Assembly: GCA_015060395.1 (NCBI GenBank) | Contig: SUYP01000013.1 | Location: 1-64,000 of the forward strand | Source: Bacteroidales bacterium | Lineage (GTDB): Bacteria; Bacteroidota; Bacteroidia; Bacteroidales; UBA932 | Direction: 5' to 3' | DNA length: 64,000 nucleotides | Shown: in pieces, positions 29,181 through 40,048 of the stretch | How the letters are laid out: every line of letters starts with the position of its first letter | Numbering within the stretch: position 1 is the stretch's first letter | Notes under the pieces: model-generated | What the model was told of the DNA's origin: nothing | Databases searched by the model: none | What the model saw: only the letters and a program-made list of their open reading frames with translations | Made by a program: the position numbers and the translations under genes

Positions 29181-30635
29181 ATGAACTTACGTATAACCGC
29201 AATACTTATATCCATCTGTGTCCTTGCTGGCTCCTGCCGCAGCAAGATTGAGCCTGATCCTATCCTTCCTCCCGAAGAACCTGTCGAGAAGCCAGACATT
29301 CCTGCTCCGAAGCCGGAATGGCCGGAAGGACAATACGGCAAATCATATATCTGGGATGAAGATGCCGTTCCGGAGTTTCATATATCATTCTCTGAAAAGC
29401 AATGGAACAATCTGCTTGCAGGCTATGACAAGAATCCAGATGTCACCGCATACTTCAAGTGCACAGCCGTATTCGACAAGGAGGGCGTAAGAGACACGAT
29501 AGCCGACACAGGCATCAGACTGTTCGACAACGCCGATGCTATGAGACCGGAGGGCACATCCGGCGGCAAGCACAACAAGGATAAAGCTCAATGGAATATG
29601 AGCAACTTCGAGCTGAACTTCACCAGATATTCAGATTCAGAGGACCACACACTGCGCAAAGTCCGTTCGGTCTTTCTCAAATCCTGCTATAACGACCCGT
29701 CATACGCAAGAGAAAGATACTGCTACGACCTGTTCGAAAGATTCGGCATCCGGACTATCGGAAAAAACATATACTGCCGCCTCAACATATATGTAGAAGG
29801 AGATGAAGCTCCGGCATACATAGGCCTTTACCAGATGATCGAGCCTGTTGACTATAGCTATATCGAAGACAGGGCCAGCCTGTTCGGCAGCGCCGAAGGA
29901 AATCTATGGAAATGCAGCGGAGGAGCATCATTGATTCCGACGACTTCACTGGCGACCGGAACTGACAACGGAAACGGCGAGGATTTTCAATACCTGCTTG
30001 TGACTAACAAGGATTCGAAAGCTGCTGCAATCACCCAGCTGAACTCGTTTATGAAGAACATAAAGAGCCTGAAGCAGGATGAATTCTGCAGCTGGATACG
30101 CAAGGTGTGCGATGTGGAACTTCTTCTGAGGACTTATGCAGTGAATGTCGCAGTCGGGATGTGGGACGACTATTGGAATAGAGGAAACAACTACTATCTT
30201 TATTTCAACTCTACATCTGCAGACAGCTACAAAGTCTGGTTCATTCCTTTCGACTATGAAATGTCCCTGGGCAACAGCAGGGCTGGCATTATGTCCGATC
30301 CGGGAAGACAGAATCCCTACGAATGGGGAAAACAAGGCAATCCACTTATCGCCAGGCTGTTGCAGGATCCGGAATTCAGGGATATATATCGCAATGCGCT
30401 TCTTGAGCTGACCCTGCCTGAGGCTTATCTGTTCGAACCGGAAATGAGTACAGCGATTGTAAACGACCTTATGTATCAGGCAAGCTTCCACGCCTCAAAC
30501 GATACAGGCATCGGCAAGGGCACAAAAGACAAGACTGCACCGTGGAGCAACCACCCTGAATACAGGATTTCCGTTCCTGATGCAAACAACTTCTTTACGG
30601 TAAGGTCTGAGGCAATAAGATCCTACTCTGAATAG
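29181..30635 (+). CDS. CotH-like kinase family lipoprotein
   Basis: Lipobox CVLAGSC; RSVFLKSCYNDPSYARERYCYDLFERFGI, YIGLYQMIEPVD, WFIPFDYEMSLG consistent with CotH fold. Confidence 0.85.
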   Translation: MNLRITAILISICVLAGSCRSKIEPDPILPPEEPVEKPDIPAPKPEWPEGQYGKSYIWDEDAVPEFHISFSEKQWNNLLAGYDKNPDVTAYFKCTAVFDKEGVRDTIADTGIRLFDNADAMRPEGTSGGKHNKDKAQWNMSNFELNFTRYSDSEDHTLRKVRSVFLKSCYNDPSYARERYCYDLFERFGIRTIGKNIYCRLNIYVEGDEAPAYIGLYQMIEPVDYSYIEDRASLFGSAEGNLWKCSGGASLIPTTSLATGTDNGNGEDFQYLLVTNKDSKAAAITQLNSFMKNIKSLKQDEFCSWIRKVCDVELLLRTYAVNVAVGMWDDYWNRGNNYYLYFNSTSADSYKVWFIPFDYEMSLGNSRAGIMSDPGRQNPYEWGKQGNPLIARLLQDPEFRDIYRNALLELTLPEAYLFEPEMSTAIVNDLMYQASFHASNDTGIGKGTKDKTAPWSNHPEYRISVPDANNFFTVRSEAIRSYSE

Positions 30636-31903
30636 AACTCGATGATGCGGGCGATGGCTCTCTGGCATACAGGACAGAATCCATCGGCCGCATTGGTCTT
30701 CATACGGCAATCCGGGAATGGACGATAGACTCCTTTCGACTGATAGCCGGCTCCCTCATAGACTCCGATGAAGGAATCAGGAGATTTTCCGGCTCCGATC
30801 TGCTTCCACACGTCTTCCGCCGCATCGGTTGCAGGTATGGATACGAAACGTGGCAGCATATCATCCCACTTCGATCCGAAATCAAAAAGAGTTGTGATGT
30901 TCTGCTCCCAAGGCTCGCAATCCGGATAATAATATTCCACAAACTGGTCATCATAATAATATTCATCGGCAAGTCCTGCGAAGCTGTGACCGAATTCGTG
31001 TACTACCACAGGCTCGAATGACGGATGATGCGCAGTCGTCAATGTATATGAATTGAATATTCCTCCACCACCGTATGTATCCGTATTCGCAAGTATCACT
31101 ATATGCTCGTACGGTATTCCGCATAGGGCATCGTGCATCTGCCTGAGACGAAGAGTGGTCAGATACCGGTCCATATAGAAAGTGTTGAAATGAGAGCCGA
31201 GAGCCGTCTTCTTCCATTCCCCGTTTCCAGGAACACTCACCCCGCTGTCTGATGAAGGCAATGCCACTGCAACGAAATTGAACCTGTCGGCATATTTATC
31301 GAAAGGCTTGTGAGAAAGTATGGCATCGACAGCCTTCTGCGCATCGGCATAGAAAAGTTCAGCCTCATCTGCCGTATATCCCTCAGCCACCACAGCCACA
31401 TCTATCTTTTCTTCAGGACTGCCGTTTTCAAGAATATATATATGCGGAGCAGCAACCGGATCAACCTTTCTGATCAGAATATCGGACGGATCGGCGGTAT
31501 GGCTGATTGAAGCAGATATATTGCCCTTGAAATCATATAGTTCCACCTTGACAACAGCAGGAGCCGAAGGCATCGGAAGCAGGAAGACATTTTCGAAAGC
31601 CCTGCGCAGACGGGTTGCTTCTTCCGTTGTCTGCCACTCCTGGAACAGAGTCGAGAAACTCTGACGGTAAAGAACCTTGCCTGTCGCAGCATCAGTCATC
31701 GATATCTGTCCGTTGCCTCTGACTGCGACGCTGTCGGTATTGCATCTGCGGCCGGCCCATCCGTCGAAGCAGGACATCTCATCCAGAGCAATTTCCTGCG
31801 TCTTGTCTGTTCCGGAAAATATATAGTCCACCCTGAGAGTCTTGTCCTGAGCCATCAGCCCGAATGCCGACAGCATAAAGCATATAATCAAAAACCTTCT
31901 CAT
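30623..31903 (-). CDS. M64 (IgA peptidase-like) metallopeptidase, secreted
   Basis: VVHEFGHSFAGLADEYYY zinc motif, IVILANTDTYGGGGIF; start taken at MRRFLIICFMLSAFGLMAQ. Convergent 13-bp overlap with the CotH-like gene. Confidence 0.9.
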   Translation of the reverse strand: MRRFLIICFMLSAFGLMAQDKTLRVDYIFSGTDKTQEIALDEMSCFDGWAGRRCNTDSVAVRGNGQISMTDAATGKVLYRQSFSTLFQEWQTTEEATRLRRAFENVFLLPMPSAPAVVKVELYDFKGNISASISHTADPSDILIRKVDPVAAPHIYILENGSPEEKIDVAVVAEGYTADEAELFYADAQKAVDAILSHKPFDKYADRFNFVAVALPSSDSGVSVPGNGEWKKTALGSHFNTFYMDRYLTTLRLRQMHDALCGIPYEHIVILANTDTYGGGGIFNSYTLTTAHHPSFEPVVVHEFGHSFAGLADEYYYDDQFVEYYYPDCEPWEQNITTLFDFGSKWDDMLPRFVSIPATDAAEDVWKQIGAGKSPDSFIGVYEGAGYQSKGVYRPFPDCRMKTNAADGFCPVCQRAIARIIEFYSE

Positions 31904-32015
31904 AACTGCAATCGCTAATTTACTATGTATCACCCAATTAACTCACCTGCGTGCTCCCCATAGTGAGGCACGTAATATCCGTAACACACTCACTGCCAGA
32001 GGATTAGACTCTGCA

Positions 32016-33551
32016 CTAAATCCTGGCAGCGCAGTTGATTCCATCAAGAGCCGAGGACACGATTCCACCGGCATATCCTGCCCCCTCACCACAAGGATAA
32101 AGTCCCGGTACCTGAATATGCTCCAGAGTCTCCGGGTCACGAGGTATGCGCACCGGTGATGAGGTACGGGACTCTACTCCAAGAAGAAGAGCATCATTGG
32201 TATAATAACCGTGCATCTTCTTGTTACCGATCTCAGGAAAGGCATATTTGAGCCTGAGCGAGACGTGCTCCGGGAGAAGTTCGTGAAGAGGAGCATTTGC
32301 CGCTCCCGGATGATATGATGTCTGAGGGAGTCCTGTAGAAGGGTTACGTCGGCAGAAGTCCATCATCCTTTGAGCCGGAGCCTTGAGGGAGCCTGTAAAC
32401 TCAAACATCTTCCTTTCGACATCCTTCTGGAACTGAAGAAGGGCAAGCGGACCATATTTGGCATATTCAGGAAAATCTTCCGGTTCGATCTGCACTACGA
32501 CTCCGGAATTCGCCCATTTGGAATTGCGCTGCGAGTTGGACATACCGTTAAGCACCAGCTCTCCTTCTGCAGTCGCTGCCGGAACAAGAATACCTCCCGG
32601 ACACATACAGAACGAAAACACTCCCCTTCCTTCTATCTGAGTCACGAAAGAATACTCCGCCGTCGGCATAAACGGCTGGTACTTACCGTGATACTGTATT
32701 CTGTTGATGAGATGCTGAGGATGTTCCACACGCACACCAAGGGCAAATCCCTTCGCCTGTATCTCCCATCCTTTCCTGTCGAACATCTCATAAATGTCAC
32801 GCGCCGAGTGACCTGTCGCGAGAATGACCTTACGCGAAGAGTATATGGTACCGTCCGATACGGTCACATCGAAACTGCCGTCACCCTTTCTGACTATATC
32901 CGTCACCCTTGAATCGAAATGATATTCTCCTCCGTGCCCGACAATGCATTCTCTGATATTCTCGACAACAAGAGGAAGCTTGTCGCTTCCGATATGCGGA
33001 TGAGCATCGACGAGTATCGAAGGGTCTGCGCCGAATCTCACAAGCTGATGCAGCACTTCCCTGATATCTCCTCTCTTCGAAGAACGCGTATATAGCTTTC
33101 CGTCAGAGAATGTGCCCGCGCCTCCCTCTCCGAAGCAATAATTGGAATCCGGATTCACGACCCCTTCCCTGGAAAGCTTGGCCATATCGAATTTGCGCTG
33201 ATGCACATCCTTGCCTCGCTCGAGAATGACAGGCTTGAATCCTCTCATCAGAAGCCTCAGTGCCGCAAACATTCCCGCCGGCCCGGCGCCTATGATGATT
33301 ACAGGTTCTGAAGCAGACACATCCTTATATTCCTCAAGGACATATTCCTCCATAACCTCATCCGGCTTATATACCTCTATCCTGTATCGGTAGAGAATGT
33401 CATTGCGGGCATCAATCGAGCGTCGCATTATACGATAACGGATCTGCTGCTTCATCTTGGGAGAGACTCCGAGAGCCTTGACAGCAGCTGTCTGGATCTC
33501 TTCTGCAGAAGGTTCCTTTCCCAGCTTGACAATAACTTCTATTTCTTTCAT
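32016..33551 (-). CDS. FAD-dependent oxidoreductase (COG2509-like)
   Basis: PVIIIGAGPAGMFAALRLLMRGFKPVILERGKDV; FSDGKLYTRSSKRG; LYPCGEGAGYAGGIVSSALDGI. Confidence 0.92.
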   Translation of the reverse strand: MKEIEVIVKLGKEPSAEEIQTAAVKALGVSPKMKQQIRYRIMRRSIDARNDILYRYRIEVYKPDEVMEEYVLEEYKDVSASEPVIIIGAGPAGMFAALRLLMRGFKPVILERGKDVHQRKFDMAKLSREGVVNPDSNYCFGEGGAGTFSDGKLYTRSSKRGDIREVLHQLVRFGADPSILVDAHPHIGSDKLPLVVENIRECIVGHGGEYHFDSRVTDIVRKGDGSFDVTVSDGTIYSSRKVILATGHSARDIYEMFDRKGWEIQAKGFALGVRVEHPQHLINRIQYHGKYQPFMPTAEYSFVTQIEGRGVFSFCMCPGGILVPAATAEGELVLNGMSNSQRNSKWANSGVVVQIEPEDFPEYAKYGPLALLQFQKDVERKMFEFTGSLKAPAQRMMDFCRRNPSTGLPQTSYHPGAANAPLHELLPEHVSLRLKYAFPEIGNKKMHGYYTNDALLLGVESRTSSPVRIPRDPETLEHIQVPGLYPCGEGAGYAGGIVSSALDGINCAARI

Positions 33552-33596
33552 TTCGATTCTTTTTTCTTTTCTGACGGGAATCCTTGCAAAGCAGGA

Positions 33597-34619
33597 TCAG
33601 AATTCAGCCAGACGGCTTACCGGAGCGACATCAAGAGATGTCCTTTCGCCGTTCTGATAATGGAACCAGCCGGCTATGGCAATCATCGCCGCGTTGTCCG
33701 TAGTGAACTTGAATTCCGGGAGGAATGTCGTCCATCCCCTCCTGCGTCCTTCTTCCTCTATTCTTGCACGAAGGCCGCTGTTGGCAGAAACGCCTCCGCC
33801 GATGGTTATCTGCTTTATACCGGTATGCTTGGCAGCCTTTATCAGTTTGTCCATCAATATATCAATCAAGGCCTTCTGGAAGCTGGCACATATATCCGCC
33901 TTGTTCTTTTCCATAAAATCAGGGTCCTCAGCCATCCTGTCACGGACGAAATACAGAAGCGAAGTCTTGATTCCGCTGAAGCTGTAGTCGAATCCTGGGA
34001 TATGGGGCTTTGAAAACTTGAATTTCAGAGGGTCGCCCTCCTTTGCGAGCCTGTCAACTATAGGACCGCCGGGGTAGCCCAGGCCCATCATCTTGGAACA
34101 TTTGTCAAATGCTTCACCGACGGCATCATCTATGGTCTGGCCCAGGATCTCATACTCCAGAGGACTGTTCACGCGGACGATCTGGGAATTGCCTCCTGAA
34201 ACAAGAAGGCAGAGATATGGGAATTCCGGATGACGGTTGTCTTTGTCAGGCTGCTTGATGAAGTTGGCCAGAATATGTCCCTGAAGATGATTGACCTCCA
34301 CAAGCGGCTTGTCCAGGGACAAAGCGAGCCCCTTAGCAAAGGATGTACCGACTAGAAGGGAGCCGAGAAGTCCCGGGCCACGGGTAAAGGCAATGGCCGT
34401 AATGTCTTCCGCCTTTATGCCCGCACGGGTTATGGCCTCGCTCACTACCGGCACGATATTGACCTGATGTGCTCTGGAAGCCAGTTCAGGTATGACTCCT
34501 CCGTATGCCTTGTGCACATCCTGGCTTGCAAGGACATTTGAAAGAAGATAGCCGTCCCTGATGACTGCTGCGGATGTATCATCGCAAGAGGATTCTATTC
34601 CTAATATGATGTCTGCCAT
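33597..34619 (-). CDS. tsaD: tRNA N6-adenosine threonylcarbamoyltransferase
   Basis: MADIILGIESSCDDTSAAVIRDG start at 34619 (ORF track extension to 35111 rejected); EVNHLQGHILA, GGVSANSGLRAR. Confidence 0.95.
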   Translation of the reverse strand: MADIILGIESSCDDTSAAVIRDGYLLSNVLASQDVHKAYGGVIPELASRAHQVNIVPVVSEAITRAGIKAEDITAIAFTRGPGLLGSLLVGTSFAKGLALSLDKPLVEVNHLQGHILANFIKQPDKDNRHPEFPYLCLLVSGGNSQIVRVNSPLEYEILGQTIDDAVGEAFDKCSKMMGLGYPGGPIVDRLAKEGDPLKFKFSKPHIPGFDYSFSGIKTSLLYFVRDRMAEDPDFMEKNKADICASFQKALIDILMDKLIKAAKHTGIKQITIGGGVSANSGLRARIEEEGRRRGWTTFLPEFKFTTDNAAMIAIAGWFHYQNGERTSLDVAPVSRLAEF

Positions 34620-34748
34620 ATAGTTACATTTAATCTTGAATATTTGTATGCCCGCCAGCGTATCAATTTTAAAGGAAGGCACACAATATGCTGTTTTCCA
34701 AATGGCAAAAATACGGAATTTATCCGATATTTTTATTAATTTTGCAAG

Positions 34749-37700
34749 TTGGACAATCAAATAATATCGATTATCAGAAAGGCTCTGAAAATATCCTGGC
34801 TCATCTTTGTAGCAATTGCAGCCATCATTTCTGCCGCGGCACTGATCATACAGCTGCCACGGGTCCAGACATTCATTATCGGCAAGGTCGTCGAATCTCT
34901 TGACGACAGGCTTGATGCAGACATCAGCTTCGAAAAGATCCATTTCCAGCCTTTCAAGACCCTGCTGGTCAAGAACGTGATGATCATTGACAGGAATCCC
35001 GCATTCGATGCTGCCGATTCCACAGCAGCCAGAGTCGATACATTCTTCAGAGCCGGGTATATCACAGCAAGATTCAGGCTGGACGGACTCATAAAGCATC
35101 AGGGAATCCATCTAGATGAAGCAGTCATTGAAGATGCACAGATGAACCTTGTCCTTGAAGACAAGCCGGATATGGGAGACGGTGATACATCCACTGACAA
35201 TCTCTCTCGTATATTCCGGATCAAGAAACCGGAGGTACCGAGAAGAAGCGAAAAAGAGATCTTCCACATAAAGTCTGTAACGATCAAGGATATGGGGTTT
35301 TCGATGAAGAATTACGGCATCGACAAGATTCCATACCACGGAGGCATCAACTGGGATGACCTGGATGTCAAGGACATAAACCTTTCTGTATCGGAGCTTC
35401 AGTTCAAGGCCGGAATTATGTCCGGAAAGGCCGAAAGCCTCTCCTTCAGGGAGAAAAGCGGATACAGGACTGAATTTATGAGCGGAATCGCCCGAGTAGG
35501 ACGCGGAAAGACCATAGTAGAGAACCTGAAGCTGGATGATCCGTGGTCCGACCTCGATCTGCCTCTGTATATGATGAGTTATGATAACATCAAGGCTTTC
35601 TCCGACTTCATAAGCAAGGTGAAGATTGACGCTACGATAGCTGATAGCCGCCTGGACTTCAGGACTCTGAAATATTTCGCGCCTCAGCTGGAAGGAAACG
35701 GTCTCAAGGCTGTGATATCCGGAACCGTTTCCGGATACGTAGATGACTTCAATGTCAGGAATGTAAAGATCACCGCTTCCGAGGGTCTGTTCTCCGGTTC
35801 TGTAAGCGGAACGATGAAGGGACTGCCGGATATAGGCAATACAAGCATAGATGCCACTGTCAAGGGGCTGAATTTCGACACAGAAGGGTTGGGCGGTTTC
35901 CTGACAGAATGGAGCCGTGGGAAAGAGGTCGATCTGAGCAGATTTGCGCGAGGAATAATATTTATGACCGAGGCTTCTGCTGAAGGACAGCTGGACAATC
36001 TGGATGTAAATGCAGACATAAGCTCATTCATAGGCCGTCTGAAAGCAGATGCCAACATAGGAGGAGTCATTTCAAAAGACCGTCCGCTAAGCATAAAAGG
36101 AACAGTTTCCACTCAGAATTTCGACATAGGCAAGGCAATAGGGTCTGACATAGTAGGTCCTGTCACCCTTCTGACGAGCATCGACGCCAGAATGCCTGAT
36201 GACATCACCCTGGATTCCCTGGTAGTTTACAGCCTGAATTTCAATGGGTATGATTACCAGGACATCACGGTGACTGGTGTTATGGAAGACAATGAGCTCG
36301 ATGGCAAAATCGCAGCCAGAGATCCGAACCTCAACGCATTGGTTCAGGTTAAATACAGATTGTCATCCAGGACAAAAAAAGAATCGTATGAATTATACGC
36401 CAATGTCCAGGACTCTGACCTGTATGCTATGAATATCGACAAGCGAGGGAAGTCGAAGCTTCGCTTCACCACGTATGCCAAATTCGAAAAAAACGATAAT
36501 GGAGACTCAAAAGGCTTCATAGATATTGCTGATCTTATTTTAACCAACAAGGACAGTACTTCCGTAATCGGGGATCTCAATCTAAAGTCTCAGTTCAGCG
36601 ACCAAACTTACAGAATGAGCCTGAGCTCGCAATTCGCTGACGGAAGCTATGCAGGAACCTCTCCGATAACAAGATTTGCAAAAGATCTGCTATCATTGAC
36701 TGCAGGAAAGGAACTCCCGGCAATGTATGACAATGCCGTCAGCGAATGGAAGGGTGACAGCTACAAGCTCGACATCCAGACTCACGACACAAGAAAGCTC
36801 CTGGCTTTCATATTGCCGGGAGCATATATACATAACGGGACGACACTTCATCTGGACATCGATAAGGAAGGTGCCCTCACCACAACTCTGAACTCACAGA
36901 GAATCGCGATGAAGGCAAACAATTTCCGTGACATCAGGTTCAAGGCTGACAACCTCAACGGCAACTTCAGCGGAGAAATGACCTCTGAGACAGGAGTGCT
37001 CGCAGGTTTTCCCCTTAACGACAATCTGCTCAAATTCCTCGCTGACGACAATCATATCGGCCTCAGCTACTCGTATGACAATCACAGTGATATGGAAAAC
37101 CGTGGAGAGCTGGTTGTGAATGGCGATCTTTCAAGAGAAGACGGTGAGCTTGGAGTCGGCATTTCCCTGCTCCCGTCCACACTGTATTTCAACTCAAGGG
37201 ACTGGAGTATCCTTCCATCATCTATCCGTCTGAAAGGCAAGGAAATAGTGATAGACTCACTGGAAGCGACAAGCGGAGACCAGAGGATATATGCATACGG
37301 AAAGACTTCGCAGACAGCTGCCGACACCTTGACATTGGGACTGGACAGGTTCGATCTGTCGGCATTGGCACCACTGACCGGTCCGGGACTTGACCTTCGC
37401 GGCATAGCTACCGGAAAAGTCAGCCTCACATCCCCTTTAAAGACCAGAGGTCTGCTTGCCGATATTCTGTGCGACTCTACCTTCATAGCCGGGGAACCTT
37501 TAGGTACCCTCACATTGGGCAGCGTATGGAACGAAGAATTCGAAAGATTCGACATATCCGTAAAGAACAGTCATCTCGGGAAAAGCAACCTTAACGCTAC
37601 GGCAAAGTTCACTCCTAAGTCGAAGATGCTTGATGCAACATTGACTCTCGACAGCCTGAACATCAAATACGCAGAGCCTTTCCTCACTGATGTATTCAGT

Positions 37701-39347
37701 GAAATGGAAGGTTATGTTTCAGGAGACATCATAGCCGAAGGCCCTGTCAATCTGCTGGAAATCAAGAGTTCCGGCACAAGGCTGGACAAGGCTATGCTGA
37801 AAGTTGCATTCACCAACGTACCATATTATGCAGACGGTTCATTCCATATCGACGACACTGGAGTATGGTTCGATGACATCAGTATCCGCGACAGATACAA
37901 CGGTACCGGAACTGTGGAAGGAAGCATAAACTGGTCGCAATTCAAGGACATAACATTCGACACCAGGCTTAAAGTCAGAAACATAGAAGGAATAGACCTC
38001 ACGGAAAAGATGAACGAGGACTTTTACGGCAACATCTATGGTACAGGAAACGTATCCATTACCGGACCGGTCAATTCCCTTGTACTCACCGTAGATGCCG
38101 TGACGGCCAAGACAGGACAGCTCCATATCCCTATGAGCGGAGCGGCTACCTCCGGCGGAGCGACAAACCTGCTGAAATTCAAGGAGCCGGTCAAGGAGAC
38201 ATACATAGATCCGTATGAGGCTATGATGGCCAGAATCGACAGAAAGGAGCAGGGAAAGAGCGATTTTCTGGTAAAGCTTAGAGTGGAGGCCTCACCGAAT
38301 GTAATTGCATTCGTGGAAATCGACAAGGCAAGCGGAAATGTTCTGAGCGGTCAGGGCAACGGTCTCATCGAGCTGGAGGCGGGAGATGACATTTTCAATA
38401 TCAATGGAGACTATACCCTCACAGGAGGTAAATACAACTTCTCCGCACTGGGTCTGGTAAACAGGGTCTTTGATATCCAGGACGGCAGTTCCATAAATTT
38501 CAGCGGAGACATAATGCAGAGTACGCTGGACATAGATGCCGTATATAAGACGAAGGCATCTCTGTCATCCCTTCTGTCTGACGAATCTTCTGTAGCAAAC
38601 AGAAGAAACGTGGAATGTGGCATCAGGATCACTGACAAGCTCAGCAATCCGAGGCTGGAATTCTTCATCGATGTTCCTGATCTCAACCCGATGATCAAGT
38701 CAAGGGTAGAAAGTGCTCTCAGTACCGAGGACAAGATACAGAAGCAGTTCCTGTCCCTGCTCCTTTCAAACAGTTTCCTTCCGGATGAGCAGTCGGGAAT
38801 CGTGAACAATTCATCAATGTTCTACTCGAATGTCACGGAAGCTATGGCGAACCAGCTAAGCAACATCCTCCACAAGCTGGACATCCCGCTGGATCTTGGT
38901 CTGAAATATCAGCCTACAGATCAGGGCACCGACATTTTCGATGTGGCTGTTTCTACCCAGCTCTTCAACAACAGAGTCGTGGTCAACGGCAACATCGGCA
39001 ACAAGCAATATGAAGGAGGCGGAGCACAGAACGACGTAGTGGGTGATCTTGACATAGAGATCAAACTCAACAGATCCGGAGCATTCCGTCTGAACATATT
39101 CTCTCACTCGGCCGACCAATATTCCAACTATCTGGACAACTCGCAGAGAAACGGAGTCGGCCTTACCTATCAGACCGAGTTCAACAGCTTCAGGCAGTTC
39201 TTCCGGAACCTGTTCTCAGGAAAGCAGAAGAGGCAGGAGGCCAGACTGGCTGAACAGCAGGAACTTATATCTGGAGAAAGAGTTGAGTTCAGCATTAAAG
39301 AAGAAGACAACAGAAAGAGCGATTTAAAGAAAAATGACAGAAAATAA
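34749..39347 (+). CDS. TamB-like translocation/assembly module protein (DUF490)
   Basis: 1532 aa, N-terminal membrane anchor, repetitive beta-rich body, C-terminal DUF490-like region ending SDLKKNDRK; apparent TTG start. Confidence 0.88.
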   Translation: MDNQIISIIRKALKISWLIFVAIAAIISAAALIIQLPRVQTFIIGKVVESLDDRLDADISFEKIHFQPFKTLLVKNVMIIDRNPAFDAADSTAARVDTFFRAGYITARFRLDGLIKHQGIHLDEAVIEDAQMNLVLEDKPDMGDGDTSTDNLSRIFRIKKPEVPRRSEKEIFHIKSVTIKDMGFSMKNYGIDKIPYHGGINWDDLDVKDINLSVSELQFKAGIMSGKAESLSFREKSGYRTEFMSGIARVGRGKTIVENLKLDDPWSDLDLPLYMMSYDNIKAFSDFISKVKIDATIADSRLDFRTLKYFAPQLEGNGLKAVISGTVSGYVDDFNVRNVKITASEGLFSGSVSGTMKGLPDIGNTSIDATVKGLNFDTEGLGGFLTEWSRGKEVDLSRFARGIIFMTEASAEGQLDNLDVNADISSFIGRLKADANIGGVISKDRPLSIKGTVSTQNFDIGKAIGSDIVGPVTLLTSIDARMPDDITLDSLVVYSLNFNGYDYQDITVTGVMEDNELDGKIAARDPNLNALVQVKYRLSSRTKKESYELYANVQDSDLYAMNIDKRGKSKLRFTTYAKFEKNDNGDSKGFIDIADLILTNKDSTSVIGDLNLKSQFSDQTYRMSLSSQFADGSYAGTSPITRFAKDLLSLTAGKELPAMYDNAVSEWKGDSYKLDIQTHDTRKLLAFILPGAYIHNGTTLHLDIDKEGALTTTLNSQRIAMKANNFRDIRFKADNLNGNFSGEMTSETGVLAGFPLNDNLLKFLADDNHIGLSYSYDNHSDMENRGELVVNGDLSREDGELGVGISLLPSTLYFNSRDWSILPSSIRLKGKEIVIDSLEATSGDQRIYAYGKTSQTAADTLTLGLDRFDLSALAPLTGPGLDLRGIATGKVSLTSPLKTRGLLADILCDSTFIAGEPLGTLTLGSVWNEEFERFDISVKNSHLGKSNLNATAKFTPKSKMLDATLTLDSLNIKYAEPFLTDVFSEMEGYVSGDIIAEGPVNLLEIKSSGTRLDKAMLKVAFTNVPYYADGSFHIDDTGVWFDDISIRDRYNGTGTVEGSINWSQFKDITFDTRLKVRNIEGIDLTEKMNEDFYGNIYGTGNVSITGPVNSLVLTVDAVTAKTGQLHIPMSGAATSGGATNLLKFKEPVKETYIDPYEAMMARIDRKEQGKSDFLVKLRVEASPNVIAFVEIDKASGNVLSGQGNGLIELEAGDDIFNINGDYTLTGGKYNFSALGLVNRVFDIQDGSSINFSGDIMQSTLDIDAVYKTKASLSSLLSDESSVANRRNVECGIRITDKLSNPRLEFFIDVPDLNPMIKSRVESALSTEDKIQKQFLSLLLSNSFLPDEQSGIVNNSSMFYSNVTEAMANQLSNILHKLDIPLDLGLKYQPTDQGTDIFDVAVSTQLFNNRVVVNGNIGNKQYEGGGAQNDVVGDLDIEIKLNRSGAFRLNIFSHSADQYSNYLDNSQRNGVGLTYQTEFNSFRQFFRNLFSGKQKRQEARLAEQQELISGERVEFSIKEEDNRKSDLKKNDRK

Positions 39348-40047
39348 AGGAAAACTATTTCTGATTCCGTCTCCGTTGGGAGACAACGATCCGGCTGAAG
39401 TGATTCCCGGACCTGTCCTGAAATCATTGGAAAGATTCAGGACATTTGTCGTGGAAGAGATAAGGACTGCAAGAAGATATCTTTCCAAGGCAGGTCTGAA
39501 AGGTAAAATAGGCGAACTTCAGTTCTACGAACTCAATGAACATACTGACCAGGCGACAATCGAAGGCTATCTGAGCCTCTTCGATAACGGGAACGATGTC
39601 GCACTCATATCGGAGGCCGGTCTTCCTGCGGTAGCTGATCCCGGAGCACAGCTGGTAGCTCTTGCACACAGACACGGGATTGAAGTGGTGCCGGCAGTCG
39701 GTCCCTCTTCGCTGATGCTCGCTTTGATGGCTTCAGGCCTCAACGGCCAGTCATTCGCTTTCTGCGGATATATTCCGGCAAAGACAGACGAGAGGCGAAG
39801 CAGGCTCCGGACACTTGAAAAAGTATCCGGGCAGCTGAAGCAGACTCAGATCATCATTGAGACTCCCTACAGGAACGATTCGCTGTTTGCTGATATCCTG
39901 GCCGTATGCGGAGCGAACGTCAAAGTATGCGTAGCCGCGAACATAACAATGCCGGATGCATATATAAAGACGAAGAAAGTCAGTGAGTGGAAAAAGGAAG
40001 GCCTTACCATAGGGAAAAGGCCTTGCGTATTTTTGATTTTGGCATAA
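39334..40047 (+). CDS. RsmI-like SAM-dependent methyltransferase
   Basis: LFLIPSPLGDNDPAEVIPGPVLKSLERFRTFVVEEIRTARRYL, SEAGLPAVADPGAQLVALAHRHGIEVVPAVGPSS, FCGYIPAKTDER. Confidence 0.9.
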   Translation: MTENKGKLFLIPSPLGDNDPAEVIPGPVLKSLERFRTFVVEEIRTARRYLSKAGLKGKIGELQFYELNEHTDQATIEGYLSLFDNGNDVALISEAGLPAVADPGAQLVALAHRHGIEVVPAVGPSSLMLALMASGLNGQSFAFCGYIPAKTDERRSRLRTLEKVSGQLKQTQIIIETPYRNDSLFADILAVCGANVKVCVAANITMPDAYIKTKKVSEWKKEGLTIGKRPCVFLILA

Positions 40048-40048
40048 T

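Noticed and set aside
34620-35111. N-terminal extension of the tsaD ORF in the track
   Set aside because: TsaD proteins start at MADIILGIESSCDD; the extension lies antisense to the TamB-like gene.
40000-40045. AAGGCC...GGCCTT hairpin with T-rich tail near the end of the RsmI-like gene
   Set aside because: Lies within coding sequence a few bases before folB; weak stem and no clean U-run.
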